Shown: one piece after another, positions 43,605 through 52,959 of the stretch | Numbering within the stretch: position 1 is the first letter of the stretch | Layout of the letters: every line of letters begins with the position of its first letter | Source of the DNA: Methylococcus geothermalis | GTDB lineage: Bacteria; Pseudomonadota; Gammaproteobacteria; Methylococcales; Methylococcaceae | NCBI RefSeq assembly: GCF_012769535.1 | Contig: NZ_CP046565.1 | Location: 1,998,501-2,062,500, forward strand | Length of the DNA: 64,000 nt | Reading direction: 5' to 3' | Program-made: the position numbers and the translations under genes | Notes under the pieces: model-generated | What the model saw: only the letters and a program-made list of their open reading frames with translations | Databases searched by the model: none | What the model was told of the DNA's origin: nothing

Positions 43605-43952
43605 GGGGTCCGCCTGTTCGATGGATGGTCGTGGTCGGCCCGTTGCGGGCCGTGAACATTATTGGGCGGGAGGGGTGGCGGTGTAAATCGGAGCGTCCGC
43701 CGCCAGCCGATTTGCCCAGGGATGCCTCTGCGGGAACTGGTTTCAGCCCGCGACTCATCGCGGATACGCCCAAAAATGCGCCATCCATGGCCGAACATTC
43801 CATGAGATCCGGAATGCCAGGAAACCGTGTCCTGAAGATGGGAGATGATGGACGCATGGTGCGGGCGGGGGTACCACCGCCGGTCGTGCGTCAGCAGATG
43901 ATAAGCATGATCGATGCCAATGCTCGGAGATGGCGAGCGGCCGCGGGGTGGG
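43605..43952. other. Intergenic gap between usp and flippase genes
   Basis: No gene is supported on either strand. It holds a CGGCCC-GTTGC-GGGCCG hairpin (43636-43652) within the expected usp promoter/leader. Nothing else stands out. Confidence 0.5.
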
Positions 43953-45437
43953 TCAACGGACGGGGGCCGGGTCACCGTGACGGTGTCGTTCCAGCACGAC
44001 CGCCAGGGCGAGGACGAGGAGCAAAAGGCTGTTGTTGAAGGTGACTTCGGCCCAGAACGGCAGGGGAGGCAGGCGTTCGGTGAGCCGCCAGATGCCCACG
44101 GCGAGCGTGGGGTAACCGAGGATTCGCTTCAAATCGTAGCGCACCGGGTAGAAGCGCTGGCCCAGGACGTAGGACAGCAGGGCCATGCTGCCGTAGCAGG
44201 CGAGCGTCGCCCAGGCGGCGCCCCGGTAGCCGAGCCGCGGTATCCAGTAGATGTTGAGCGCCAGCGTGACCACTGCGCCCCAGACGGTCAGGTAGGTGCC
44301 AAAGCGCGTCTGCTCGGTCAGCTTGTACCAGAGGGAGAAGTTGAAGAAGATCCCCAACCAGAGGTTGGCCATCAGCAGGATCGGGACCACGTCGATGCCG
44401 GCGCGGTATCTGGCGCCCACGAAATATTGGATCCAGCCGAGGTTCAGCATCACGCCCAGAAAGATCAGGGAGCAGGCCATGACGAACCAGTTCATGACCA
44501 GGGCATAGAGTTCCTTCGCTTCCTTCTGCCGGTAGTGCGAGAAGAAGAACGGCTCGGCGGCATAGCGGAAGGCCTGGATGAACAGGCTCATGAGGATCGC
44601 GATCTTGTAGCAGGCACCATAGATGCCGAGCTGTTCCATCGCGACGTCCGCCGGCAGCAGATACTTCAGGAGGATGCGGTCCATGGTTTCGTTGACCATG
44701 CCGGCGAGCCCGGCGACCAGCAGCGGCAGGGCATAGGCCAGCATCCGTCGCCACAGCGCGACATCGAAGCGAAGCTTTACGGCGGCCAACTCGGGCAGCA
44801 GCAGCGCGAGGGTCAGGCCGCTGGCGATGAGGTTGGCAATGAACACGTAGCCGATGCCGATCTCGGGATCGTAGAGTCGGCCCGCCCAGGCCAGCGAACC
44901 GGCGGTTCCGCTGTCGTACGCCCCTTTGCACAAGCCGATGAAAAAGACATTGGCGGCGATGTTGACGAGGATATTCGTGGTCTTGAGCACCGCGAAACGC
45001 TTCGCTTTCTGCTGTTCCCTCAGCTTGGCGAACGGGATGGCGGCGAGCGCGTCGAGGGCGATGATCCAGGCGACCCAGCGCACGTAATCGGCGCGGTCCG
45101 GATGTTGAAGCAGGTCGGCGAGACTGTCGGCCTGCCACAACACCGCCGTGAGGTACAACGCCGTCGACAGCACCAGAGACAGCAGTGCAGTGCTGTACAC
45201 TGTCACCCCATCGTTGGATTTCGCGGAAAAATTGAACAGTGCGGTTTCCATGCCGTAGGTCAGAACGACATTGAGAAACGACGTATAGGCATAGAACTCC
45301 GTCATCACGCCGAACTCACCGGGATTGGCGAACTGGTAGGTGTACAGCGGAACCAGGAAATAATTGAGCAGCCTGCCGATGATGGTGCTGAGGCCGTATA
45401 TCGCGGTCTGGCCGGCCAGCTTCTTGAGCGGATTCAT
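43953..45437 (-). CDS. Polysaccharide flippase, MATE/MVF superfamily (Wzx-like)
   Basis: A 494-aa inner-membrane protein with 12-14 hydrophobic segments. The start MNPLKKLAGQTAIYGLSTII is typical of lipid-linked oligosaccharide flippases; ATG 45437 was chosen over a frame that opens 183 bases earlier without membrane sequence. It would export lipid-linked sugar units for capsule, exopolysaccharide or O-antigen. No glycosyltransferase genes are adjacent, so the pathway is unknown. Confidence 0.85.
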   Translation of the reverse strand: MNPLKKLAGQTAIYGLSTIIGRLLNYFLVPLYTYQFANPGEFGVMTEFYAYTSFLNVVLTYGMETALFNFSAKSNDGVTVYSTALLSLVLSTALYLTAVLWQADSLADLLQHPDRADYVRWVAWIIALDALAAIPFAKLREQQKAKRFAVLKTTNILVNIAANVFFIGLCKGAYDSGTAGSLAWAGRLYDPEIGIGYVFIANLIASGLTLALLLPELAAVKLRFDVALWRRMLAYALPLLVAGLAGMVNETMDRILLKYLLPADVAMEQLGIYGACYKIAILMSLFIQAFRYAAEPFFFSHYRQKEAKELYALVMNWFVMACSLIFLGVMLNLGWIQYFVGARYRAGIDVVPILLMANLWLGIFFNFSLWYKLTEQTRFGTYLTVWGAVVTLALNIYWIPRLGYRGAAWATLACYGSMALLSYVLGQRFYPVRYDLKRILGYPTLAVGIWRLTERLPPLPFWAEVTFNNSLLLLVLALAVVLERHRHGDPAPVR

Positions 45438-45514
45438 GATCGGGGGAATGCGATGCAAAGCGTCAATGCTATCACTCCGGGATGCGGCGGATGATGGAGA
45501 AGAAGGGGGGGCGG

Positions 45515-47953
45515 ATGTTTCTTGAATTCCTGACCGGGCTATGCCGTTATCTGCTGGTCGTGTTGTCCCTGCTGTCGATCGCCGGCTGCACCGAGGCTTA
45601 CCGCAAGGATGACGATGCACTCGACGGCCGGCCTGCGCCGCGGGAATGGCGTCTGAGCGGGGAGGCCCATCTGGCGCAGCTCGCCACGGAAAAGGTGTCC
45701 TATGCCCGCGATGTCCAGCCGATCCTCGACTCCCGCTGTGTCGTCTGTCACGGCTGTTACGATGCGCCCTGCCAGTTGAAAATGGAAGCTTTTGAAGGTC
45801 TCGAGCGCGGCGGCAGCAAGACCACCGTGTACGACAGCACCCGCATCCACGCCATCGCCCCCACGCGTTTGTTCGTCGACGCCGAGAATGCGCAGGACTG
45901 GCGCTCCAAGGGTTTTTTCCCGGTACTGAACGAACGGCGCGATTCGTCCGAGGCTAACCTGATGGGTTCCTTGCTGTATCGCATGCTGCAGCAGAAGAAG
46001 GAGCATCCGCTGCCGACGTCAGGCGTGTTGCCCGATACCTTCGACTTCACGCTAGACCGTCCGCTGAGCTGCCCGACCATCGAAGAGTTCGATGATTTCG
46101 CCGCCAAGCATCCTGAATGGGGCATGCCTTACGGCTTTCCCGGTCTGAGCGAACGCGAGCGAAACGTCCTGGTAGCCTGGTTGCACCAGGGGGCGGTCGC
46201 GCCACCGCCGGCGCCGGTCTCTCCCGAGGCCGCTGCCGCCGTGGCGCGCTGGGAGGCGTTCCTTAACGGTTCCAGTTCGAAGGAGCGGCTGTTCGCCCGC
46301 TATGTCTACGAGCATGTCTTCATCGGCAACCTTCATTTCCGCGGACTGGCGCCGCGCGAATTCTTCCGCCTGGTGCGGTCCCGCACGCCGCCCGGAGAGC
46401 CGATTCGGGAAATCGCGACGACCCGGCCGTACGACAGCCCGGGGCCGGGAACTTTCTACTATCGGCTACGGCCGGTGCGGCAGAGCATCGTCGACAAGAT
46501 CCACATGGTCTACGAACTCGATGATGCGAGGATGCGCCGCTACCGCGAGCTGTTCCTGGAACCCGAGTATGCCGTCGGCGAGTTGCCCGGCTATGCCGCC
46601 GCCGACGCTGCCAACCCGTTCAAGACCTTCGTTGCCATCCCGCCCAGGTCGCGCTATCGCTTCCTGCTCGACGATGCCTATTTCTTCTTCTCCGGCTTCA
46701 TGAAGGGGCCGGTCTGCCGTGGTCAGGTCGCGCTCAACGTCATTCAGGACCGCTTCTGGGTCGCTTTCACCGATCCGGACACCGACCCCGTCAGCAACGA
46801 TGCCCGCTTCCTGGCGAACCAGGCGGATCGGTTGCGGCTGCCGGCCGAGAAGGAAAACGCTCCGGGCATCGCGGACATCTGGTACACCTACTGGGCGCTG
46901 GAGGAGGATTATCAGGCAGCCAAGGCGGGCTGGCTGCGGATACACGGCGATCGCGGCGGGCCCGGCCTGGAGCAGCTCTGGGACGGCGACGGCGGCAATC
47001 GCGACGCGTTACTGACGGTCTTCCGGCATTTCGACAGCGCTTCGGTCGAGCGGGGTCTGGTCGGGGATACACCGCTGACCGCCTGGGTCGTCGATTATCC
47101 CCTGCTGGAACGGATTCATTACCTGCTGGTTGCCGGTTTCGACGTCTTCGGCAATGTAGGCCATCAACTGGCGACCCGCTTGTACATGGATTTCATGCGC
47201 ATGGAGGCGGAAAACAATTTTCTCCGCTTCCTGCCGGCGAACATGAGGCAGGCCGAACGCATGAGCTGGTACAAAGGCGTCGGTGGAGAAATCAACAACC
47301 TCGTTCAGAATCCTCTTTGGGACCCGGATCGGGAAACGGGCATTGGATACCGGACTAGTGATCCAAAAAAAGAATTTTTCGATCGGGTCAGAGTCCATTT
47401 CGGCAAGGCGGCGGGCGATCCTGATCCGTTTGTCGGCTGCCGGGCCGCTGAGTGCGGGGGCAGAGCGGCGATACCTTCAGCGCAGGCGGCTCTGGAGCGT
47501 AAGCTGCGTCCGTTGGCTTTTCTCAGGGGTGGCGGTATCGCATTTCTCCCGGAACTGTCTTATGTCCGCATCCGGGCCGGGAGCCATGCGCCGGACGACG
47601 GCTGGATCTACAGCCTCGTCAAGAACGCTGCGCTCGAAAACGTATCGATGCTGTTTCTCGAGGAGTTGAGGCGCGAGCCGCGGGAAGACACTCTGACCGT
47701 GGTGCGCGGCGTCGTCGGCAGCTATCCGAACTTCTTTTTCGACCTGGATGAAGCCGAGGTCGACGAATTCGTGGACGCTGTCCTGAGCCTGGAGAGCCCG
47801 GAAGGATTCGCCGCGAAGCTTGCCGAACGCTTCGGTGTCCATCGCGGGAATCCCGGATTCTGGAAGATATCGGACTGGTTCAACCGGCGTCACCTGGAGA
47901 CAAATCCGGTGACCGCGGGCTGGCTGGACCTCAGCCGTTACGACAATCTGTGA
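45515..47953 (+). CDS. cti: Fatty acid cis/trans isomerase with c-type haem
   Basis: An 812-aa periplasmic/membrane-anchored enzyme that converts cis to trans double bonds in membrane phospholipid acyl chains, stiffening the membrane under solvent or heat stress. An N-terminal membrane segment (FLTGLCRYLLVVLSLLSIAG, then Cys) resembles a lipoprotein signal. The haem site CVVCHGCYDAPCQLKMEAFE is the Cti signature, and the long FNHLF-type body (YAVGELPGYAAADAANPFKT, WVVDYPLLERIHYLLVAGFD, ADNFLR-like EAENNFLRFLP) runs full length. The start is ATG 45515 after a purine-rich GAAGAAGGGGGG. It converges with tilS, overlapping by 16 bases. Confidence 0.92.
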   Translation: MFLEFLTGLCRYLLVVLSLLSIAGCTEAYRKDDDALDGRPAPREWRLSGEAHLAQLATEKVSYARDVQPILDSRCVVCHGCYDAPCQLKMEAFEGLERGGSKTTVYDSTRIHAIAPTRLFVDAENAQDWRSKGFFPVLNERRDSSEANLMGSLLYRMLQQKKEHPLPTSGVLPDTFDFTLDRPLSCPTIEEFDDFAAKHPEWGMPYGFPGLSERERNVLVAWLHQGAVAPPPAPVSPEAAAAVARWEAFLNGSSSKERLFARYVYEHVFIGNLHFRGLAPREFFRLVRSRTPPGEPIREIATTRPYDSPGPGTFYYRLRPVRQSIVDKIHMVYELDDARMRRYRELFLEPEYAVGELPGYAAADAANPFKTFVAIPPRSRYRFLLDDAYFFFSGFMKGPVCRGQVALNVIQDRFWVAFTDPDTDPVSNDARFLANQADRLRLPAEKENAPGIADIWYTYWALEEDYQAAKAGWLRIHGDRGGPGLEQLWDGDGGNRDALLTVFRHFDSASVERGLVGDTPLTAWVVDYPLLERIHYLLVAGFDVFGNVGHQLATRLYMDFMRMEAENNFLRFLPANMRQAERMSWYKGVGGEINNLVQNPLWDPDRETGIGYRTSDPKKEFFDRVRVHFGKAAGDPDPFVGCRAAECGGRAAIPSAQAALERKLRPLAFLRGGGIAFLPELSYVRIRAGSHAPDDGWIYSLVKNAALENVSMLFLEELRREPREDTLTVVRGVVGSYPNFFFDLDEAEVDEFVDAVLSLESPEGFAAKLAERFGVHRGNPGFWKISDWFNRRHLETNPVTAGWLDLSRYDNL

Positions 47954-49290
47954 CCGTTTCCGGCAACGGCGGTCTGGTCCCAGTGGACGACCACGTTGAG
48001 CTGTTCGCGCGGGCCGGCGAATTCGGAAGCCAGCCAGCGGCTGCCGCCGATGGCGGCGATCCTGCCGTCGATGCACACGATCGGCTGGCGGTTTCTCTCC
48101 CACGGCGGCAGCCCGGCCTCCTGAAACAGTTTCTTGAGTTCGCGGTGGCCTAGGCGTCCTGCCGGTTCGATCCGGTCACCTTGCCGCCGGTAACGCACGG
48201 TGATGGTCCCGTCCCGCCACCGGGCCGGATCGATGCCGGGGCCGGATTCCAGCGACGCGACAAGGCTGTCGCCGCCGGGTAGCCTGAGGAGCGTCTCGCC
48301 GGTCCAGTCACTCGTCCATGAGGGGGCGAAATCCGTCGCCGGAGGAACCAGATAGAGGCGCTGACGGTAACGCCGCACGTCGCCGTCGGCCCAGGCGATT
48401 GCCGGCGCATGTTCTCCGGAGGACTCCAGGATTTCCCACCGTATCCGTTCCAGCAGCTTGGCCGAGGGTGCGCGCAGGCCGCGTTTCTTGATCCAGCGGC
48501 GCAGCAGAAGCCGTTGCTCGTCCGGCGGGAGCGCGCGCACGGCAATGACGTCGAGACTCGCCGGATCGTCGGCGGGAGTCGCTGCCGCTGCCAACGTGTC
48601 AGCCTGCTTATCCAAGAGTCCGGCGGCTTCGGCGCAGTGTCCGGCGCTGCGCGCAAGATTGGCCGCGATTGCCGGCCAGCGTGTAGCGAGCTGCGGCATG
48701 ATCCGGCGGCGGATGAAGTTGCGGTCGTAGCGCTCGTCGCGGTTGCTGGGGTCTTCGATCCAGGTCAGCCCCTTGTTTCGGGCGTACTCCAGAATTTCCC
48801 GCCGACTGAAGCGGAGGAGGGGGCGGTGCAGCATCCCCCGACCGAACGGCGCGACGGCCGGCATCGCCGCGAGGCCGGGCAGCCCTGCGCCGCGCATGAG
48901 CTGGAGCAGCAGCGTTTCGGCCTGATCGTCGAGATGCTGGGCGGTCAGGAGGATGTCCCCAGGATTCAGCAGGGCTTCGAAGGCCCGGTAGCGGGCGGTT
49001 CGGGCTGCCCCTTCCGGGCTCTCTCCCGGCCGTGGGCAGGCGTCGACCCGGAGGGTATCCAGCACGATGCCGTATTTCCCGGCGACCTCTGCGCAGTGCC
49101 TGGACCAGCCATCGGCTTCGGCCAGGAGACCGTGGTGAACGTGAACGGCTTGCAGCTCGAAGGGGATGAGGAAGCGAAGCTCCTGCATCAGATCCAGCAG
49201 GACGGTGGAATCCAGGCCGCCGCTGAAAGCCACCCGGTATACGGTACCGGGCTGGAGGCCGGCGCGAAAACTGTCGAGGCTCAATCTCAC
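47938..49290 (-). CDS. tilS: tRNA(Ile)-lysidine synthase
   Basis: A 450-aa ATP-dependent enzyme that converts C34 of the CAU-anticodon tRNA-Ile to lysidine, changing it from Met to Ile decoding. The PP-loop motif FSGGLDSTVLLDLM is near the N-terminus, with RIRRRIMPQL-like text NFIRRRIMPQLATRWPAIAA and the C-terminal TilS domain (LKKLFQEAGLPPWERNRQPI). It follows accA by 28 bases on the same strand, a common gammaproteobacterial order. Confidence 0.95.
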   Translation of the reverse strand: MRLSLDSFRAGLQPGTVYRVAFSGGLDSTVLLDLMQELRFLIPFELQAVHVHHGLLAEADGWSRHCAEVAGKYGIVLDTLRVDACPRPGESPEGAARTARYRAFEALLNPGDILLTAQHLDDQAETLLLQLMRGAGLPGLAAMPAVAPFGRGMLHRPLLRFSRREILEYARNKGLTWIEDPSNRDERYDRNFIRRRIMPQLATRWPAIAANLARSAGHCAEAAGLLDKQADTLAAAATPADDPASLDVIAVRALPPDEQRLLLRRWIKKRGLRAPSAKLLERIRWEILESSGEHAPAIAWADGDVRRYRQRLYLVPPATDFAPSWTSDWTGETLLRLPGGDSLVASLESGPGIDPARWRDGTITVRYRRQGDRIEPAGRLGHRELKKLFQEAGLPPWERNRQPIVCIDGRIAAIGGSRWLASEFAGPREQLNVVVHWDQTAVAGNGHRLS

Positions 49291-49318
49291 CGGATTCGCC
49301 CCGTGCAGGCCGGTTGGC

Positions 49319-50284
49319 TCAGGCGACCGGTTCGTCGTACACGCCGTAACCCATCAGGCGCTCGTAGCGCATCGCCAGGAGTTCGTCCATCGGCACCGCG
49401 GCGAGTTCTTCGAGGTTGCGCTTGAGTTCGATCTTCAGGTTGTCGGACATCCGTTCCCGGTCCCGATGGGCGCCGCCGAGAGGTTCCGGCACGATCGAAT
49501 CGATCAGCCCCAGCTCCATCAGGCGTTCGGAAGTGATACCCATGGCTTCGGCGGCCAGTTCGGCCTTCTCCGCGCTCTTCCACAGGATGGAGGCGCAGCC
49601 CTCGGGCGAAATGACGGAATAGGTGCCGTACTGGAGCATCAGCAAACGGTCGCCCACGCCGATGGCCAGGGCCCCGCCGGAGCCGCCTTCGCCGATCACC
49701 ACACAGACGATGGGGGTCTGCAGCTGCGCCATTTCGAACAGGTTGCGGGCGATCGCTTCGCTCTGGCCGCGTTCCTCGGCATTGATGCCCGGGTAGGCGC
49801 CGGGGGTGTCGATGAAGCAGATGATGGGCAGTTGGAAACGTTCGGCGAGCCGCATCAGCCGCAGCGCCTTGCGATATCCTTCCGGCCTCGGCATGCCGAA
49901 ATTCCGGTAGATTTTTTCCTTGGTGTCGCGTCCCTTCTGATGCCCGATCACCAGCACCGCGATGCCGTCCAGCCGCGCCAGGCCGCCGATGATGGCGGGG
50001 TCGTCGGCGAAGGCGCGGTCGCCGTGAAGTTCGTGGAACTCCTGGAAGATCAGGTCGATGTAATCGCGGCTATGCGGCCTTTGCGGGTGCCGGGATATCT
50101 GGGATATCTGCCATGCACTGAGGGAAGAGAAGACCGATTCGGTGAGCTTGCGGCTTTTCTCCTCGAGTTTGGCGATTTCCTCGGAGATATTGATTTCGTT
50201 GTCGAATCCGACGTGTCTGAGCTCTTCGATCTTGGCTTCGAGCTCGGCGATCGGCTGTTCGAAATCCAGGAATTTCAGATCCAT
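49319..50284 (-). CDS. accA: Acetyl-CoA carboxylase carboxyltransferase alpha subunit
   Basis: A 321-aa subunit (E. coli 319) that, with AccD, transfers carboxyl from biotin to acetyl-CoA, the first step of fatty acid synthesis. The start [20 protein letters not shown] is typical. Conserved stretches: [17 protein letters not shown]-like [40 protein letters not shown] and [20 protein letters not shown]. It is the first of accA-tilS, 41 bases after the dienelactone hydrolase gene. Confidence 0.97.
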   Translation of the reverse strand: MDLKFLDFEQPIAELEAKIEELRHVGFDNEINISEEIAKLEEKSRKLTESVFSSLSAWQISQISRHPQRPHSRDYIDLIFQEFHELHGDRAFADDPAIIGGLARLDGIAVLVIGHQKGRDTKEKIYRNFGMPRPEGYRKALRLMRLAERFQLPIICFIDTPGAYPGINAEERGQSEAIARNLFEMAQLQTPIVCVVIGEGGSGGALAIGVGDRLLMLQYGTYSVISPEGCASILWKSAEKAELAAEAMGITSERLMELGLIDSIVPEPLGGAHRDRERMSDNLKIELKRNLEELAAVPMDELLAMRYERLMGYGVYDEPVA

Positions 50285-50325
50285 TTAGGTCTTGTTTTTT
50301 CAAGTGCCGGGAATGATGTGATCGG

Positions 50326-51045
50326 TTAGTTTAACACTTCGGTCAGGAAATTCTGCATGGCCTGCCAGGAGCGCCGGTCGGCCACCGGGTCGTAAACGGT
50401 GCCGAAGGCCGGGTCGTTGGCCAAGGGGTTGGTGAAGGCATGGCGAGTATGGCCGTACATATGGATCTGCCAGTCGGCCCCGGCTTCCGTCAATTCGCGG
50501 CCGAGGGCGATCACTTGGTCCGGCGGCGCCATGGGATCGTCGTAGCCATGCAGCACCAGTACCTTGGCGCGGATTTTCCGGCCCGCGGTATTGCCGGGCG
50601 GGGTGAACAGGCCATGGAAGCTGATCACGCCGCGCAGATCGGCGCCGGTGCGGGCGAGATCGAGGACGCACAGGCCGCCGAAACAGAATCCCATCGCGGC
50701 GATGCGTGCCGGATCGACCTCGGGAAGTGCCCGCAGGGTATCCAGGGCGGCGATGATCCGCGCCTGCAGCAGTCCGCGGTCGGACACGAACGGCTGCATG
50801 AGCCTTGCGTTCTGCTCCGGCCCTTCGCCCAGCACGCCCTTGCCGTACATGTCCAGGGCGAAGGCGACATAGCCCAATTCCGCCAGTCGGCGCGCCTTGT
50901 TGCACACGAATTCGTCGCGGCCGCCCCAGGCATGTGAAATCAGGACGGCGGGGCGGGGTAGGGAGAGGTCGTCGTCGTAGACGAGGAAACCGGACAGAAG
51001 CGTATCGGCGTGACGGTAATCGATGTCCCTTGTCTGCACGGCCAT
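50326..51045 (-). CDS. Dienelactone hydrolase family protein
   Basis: A 239-aa alpha/beta hydrolase. The nucleophile motif is GFCFGGLCVL (Cys in place of Ser, as in dienelactone hydrolases), the Asp lies in HGYDDPMAP and the His in GHTRHAFTNP, completing a Cys-Asp-His triad. The substrate is not known; many family members act on small esters or lactones outside aromatic catabolism. ATG 51045 follows GAGGGGAA; the frame opens 66 bases earlier without a good site. Confidence 0.88.
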   Translation of the reverse strand: MAVQTRDIDYRHADTLLSGFLVYDDDLSLPRPAVLISHAWGGRDEFVCNKARRLAELGYVAFALDMYGKGVLGEGPEQNARLMQPFVSDRGLLQARIIAALDTLRALPEVDPARIAAMGFCFGGLCVLDLARTGADLRGVISFHGLFTPPGNTAGRKIRAKVLVLHGYDDPMAPPDQVIALGRELTEAGADWQIHMYGHTRHAFTNPLANDPAFGTVYDPVADRRSWQAMQNFLTEVLN

Positions 51046-51170
51046 GGGGCGTTCCCCTCGAAACGTTAAGCGGCGGCCGGTGATTTTCCCCGCCTTCCCG
51101 GCCTCTCGCAAGCCGGTCCGATGGCAGATGATACAATCCGCCGCCTGTGCATTCCACGGAGTTGCATCCG

Positions 51171-51767
51171 ATGAATTCCGACCGTTTCAACCGGGCGCTG
51201 CAGGCGATCGACGCGGCCAACGCCCAGGATCCCAATCTTGAGGAATGGGAGGGCGCTTTGCATCCCAAGGAGCTGCTCTATGGCCGGCGTATGACCGAAT
51301 GGCTGGCGCGACTTTGTCCCGACGCTTCGGAAGCATTGCGGTTGGCAGCGCGGGGGCAGCACATCAGGCGCTGGGAGATTCCCCGCAGCGACTACCCCAA
51401 GACCCGCGAGGGTTATCTGCGCTGGCGGACACGTCTCTATGGTTTTCACGGCGATCAGCTCGGGCTGATCATGGCCGAGGCCGGTTACGACGAGGCTTCG
51501 ATCCAGCGCGTGAAACGCATGCTGACCAAGCGGGATATCCGGACCGACGCCGAATCGCAGACTCTCGAGGACACGGCTTGCCTGGTTTTCCTCGAACACT
51601 ATTTCGCCCCGTTTGCCGGGGATCAGGACGAGTCCAAGCTCATCGACATCGTCCGCAAGACCTGGAAAAAGATGACGGATGCCGCCCGAACCCGCGCATT
51701 GGAGCTTGATCTGCCGGGTCATCTCGGTGCCGTCGTAGCGAAGGCTCTGGATGCCGGGGCATCCTGA
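51171..51767 (+). CDS. DUF4202 family protein
   Basis: A 198-aa soluble protein. Family-type segments are DRFNRALQAIDAANAQDPNL, GRRMTEWLARLCPDASEALR, ARGQHIRRWEIPRSDYPKTR and QTLEDTACLVFLEHYFAPFA. The conserved His/Glu/Asp pattern looks HD-like, but no function is established. ATG 51171 has GGAG 12 bases upstream. It overlaps or abuts the CDF transporter gene, so they are likely cotranscribed. Confidence 0.82.
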   Translation: MNSDRFNRALQAIDAANAQDPNLEEWEGALHPKELLYGRRMTEWLARLCPDASEALRLAARGQHIRRWEIPRSDYPKTREGYLRWRTRLYGFHGDQLGLIMAEAGYDEASIQRVKRMLTKRDIRTDAESQTLEDTACLVFLEHYFAPFAGDQDESKLIDIVRKTWKKMTDAARTRALELDLPGHLGAVVAKALDAGAS

Positions 51768-51792
51768 ACCGGGGCTTTCGGTGGCTTCTGCG

Positions 51793-52959
51793 ATGATCCG
51801 ACCGGAATCGCTGACCCGCTACGCCTGGCTGTCGATTTTCGTAGCGCTGCTCACCATGGGGATCAAGGCCGCGGCTTACCAGGTCACGGGATCGGTGGGT
51901 CTGCTGTCGGATGCCATGGAGTCGATAGTCAATCTGTCGGCCGCGGTCGTGGCGGTGGCAACGCTAAGGTTTTCGGCGCAGCCGGCGGACGAACATCACC
52001 ATTTCGGGCACGGCAAGGCCGATTATTTTGCCAGTGGATTCGAAGGTGTGCTGATCATCGCGGCCGCGGCGGCGATTCTGTTCGCGGCTTGGGATCGCTA
52101 TCTGCATCCGCGCGCGCTGGCTTCGCTCGATCTCGGCCTGGGGCTGGCGGTCGCCGCGGCAGCTATCAACGGTCTGGCCGGCTGGTTACTGGTATCGGTG
52201 GGTCGAAAGGCCGGCTCGATCGTGCTGGAGGCGGACGGGAAGCACCTGTTGACCGACGTCTGGACCTCGGTCGGTACGGTATGTGGCGTGGCCGCCGCCG
52301 GTTTTACCGGCTGGCACGATTTCGACCCGGGCGTCGCTGCGCTGGTGGGGTTGAACATCATCTGGACCGGAGGCGGCCTGGTCCGGCGCTCCATCGCCGG
52401 TTTGCTCGATGCCTCGCTGCCGTCGGACGAAAACACGAGGATACGCGAGGTTCTCGACGCCTTTCGCGAGCGCGGCATCGGCTTCCACGACCTTAGAACC
52501 CGCCAATCCGGAGCGCATCGCTTCATGAGTGTGCATGTGCTGGTGCCGGGTGCGTGGACGGTACAGTCGGCGCACGATATGGCGGAGGAAATCGAAGCGG
52601 CTCTGTGCGCCGCGTTGGCGAATTTGACCGTCGTCACTCACATCGAGCCGATCGAGGATCCCGCATCGTTCGCCCATCATGAGCCGTTTCCGGCAATCGC
52701 TACCGAAATCGCGACTCCCCGTTCGAGGCCGCCATCCGGCTCTCCTCGCCGACACGCGAAGCGGCTTCGGATCGCTGCGGCGACCGGGACGGCCTTGCTC
52801 GTGGGTGGCAGTGCTTCGAGCATGATGACGTCCGGGGGGTGGATCGACGCTTCACTGGGCGCGGCGCTGCTCGGTTTTCTCCTGATTCTGGCGGCGCGCC
52901 GGCATGGTGAAGCTCGGCGGCGGAAGGAGGGCGTCAATATCCGAAGACATCGGCCCTGA
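51793..52959 (+). CDS. Cation diffusion facilitator with extended C-terminus
   Basis: A 388-aa inner-membrane divalent-metal exporter. Six membrane helices occupy about residues 10-210, with metal-site motifs GLLSDAMESIVNLSAAVVAV, HHHFGHGKADYFASGFEGV and KHLLTDVWTSVGTVCGVAA; a cytoplasmic ferredoxin-like domain follows (residues 215-295). The last 90 residues are unusual: a basic linker and an extra hydrophobic hairpin (ATGTALLVGGSASSMM, DASLGAALLGFLLILAARR). ATG 51751 is an alternative start, overlapping the DUF4202 gene. The 3' end overlaps the convergent fccB-like gene by 26 bases. Confidence 0.87.
   Translation: MIRPESLTRYAWLSIFVALLTMGIKAAAYQVTGSVGLLSDAMESIVNLSAAVVAVATLRFSAQPADEHHHFGHGKADYFASGFEGVLIIAAAAAILFAAWDRYLHPRALASLDLGLGLAVAAAAINGLAGWLLVSVGRKAGSIVLEADGKHLLTDVWTSVGTVCGVAAAGFTGWHDFDPGVAALVGLNIIWTGGGLVRRSIAGLLDASLPSDENTRIREVLDAFRERGIGFHDLRTRQSGAHRFMSVHVLVPGAWTVQSAHDMAEEIEAALCAALANLTVVTHIEPIEDPASFAHHEPFPAIATEIATPRSRPPSGSPRRHAKRLRIAAATGTALLVGGSASSMMTSGGWIDASLGAALLGFLLILAARRHGEARRRKEGVNIRRHRP

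Noticed and set aside
43914-45494. Plus-strand 526-aa frame opposite the flippase
   Set aside because: Hydrophilic Gln/Gly/Asp-rich shadow of a transmembrane gene; no start signal.
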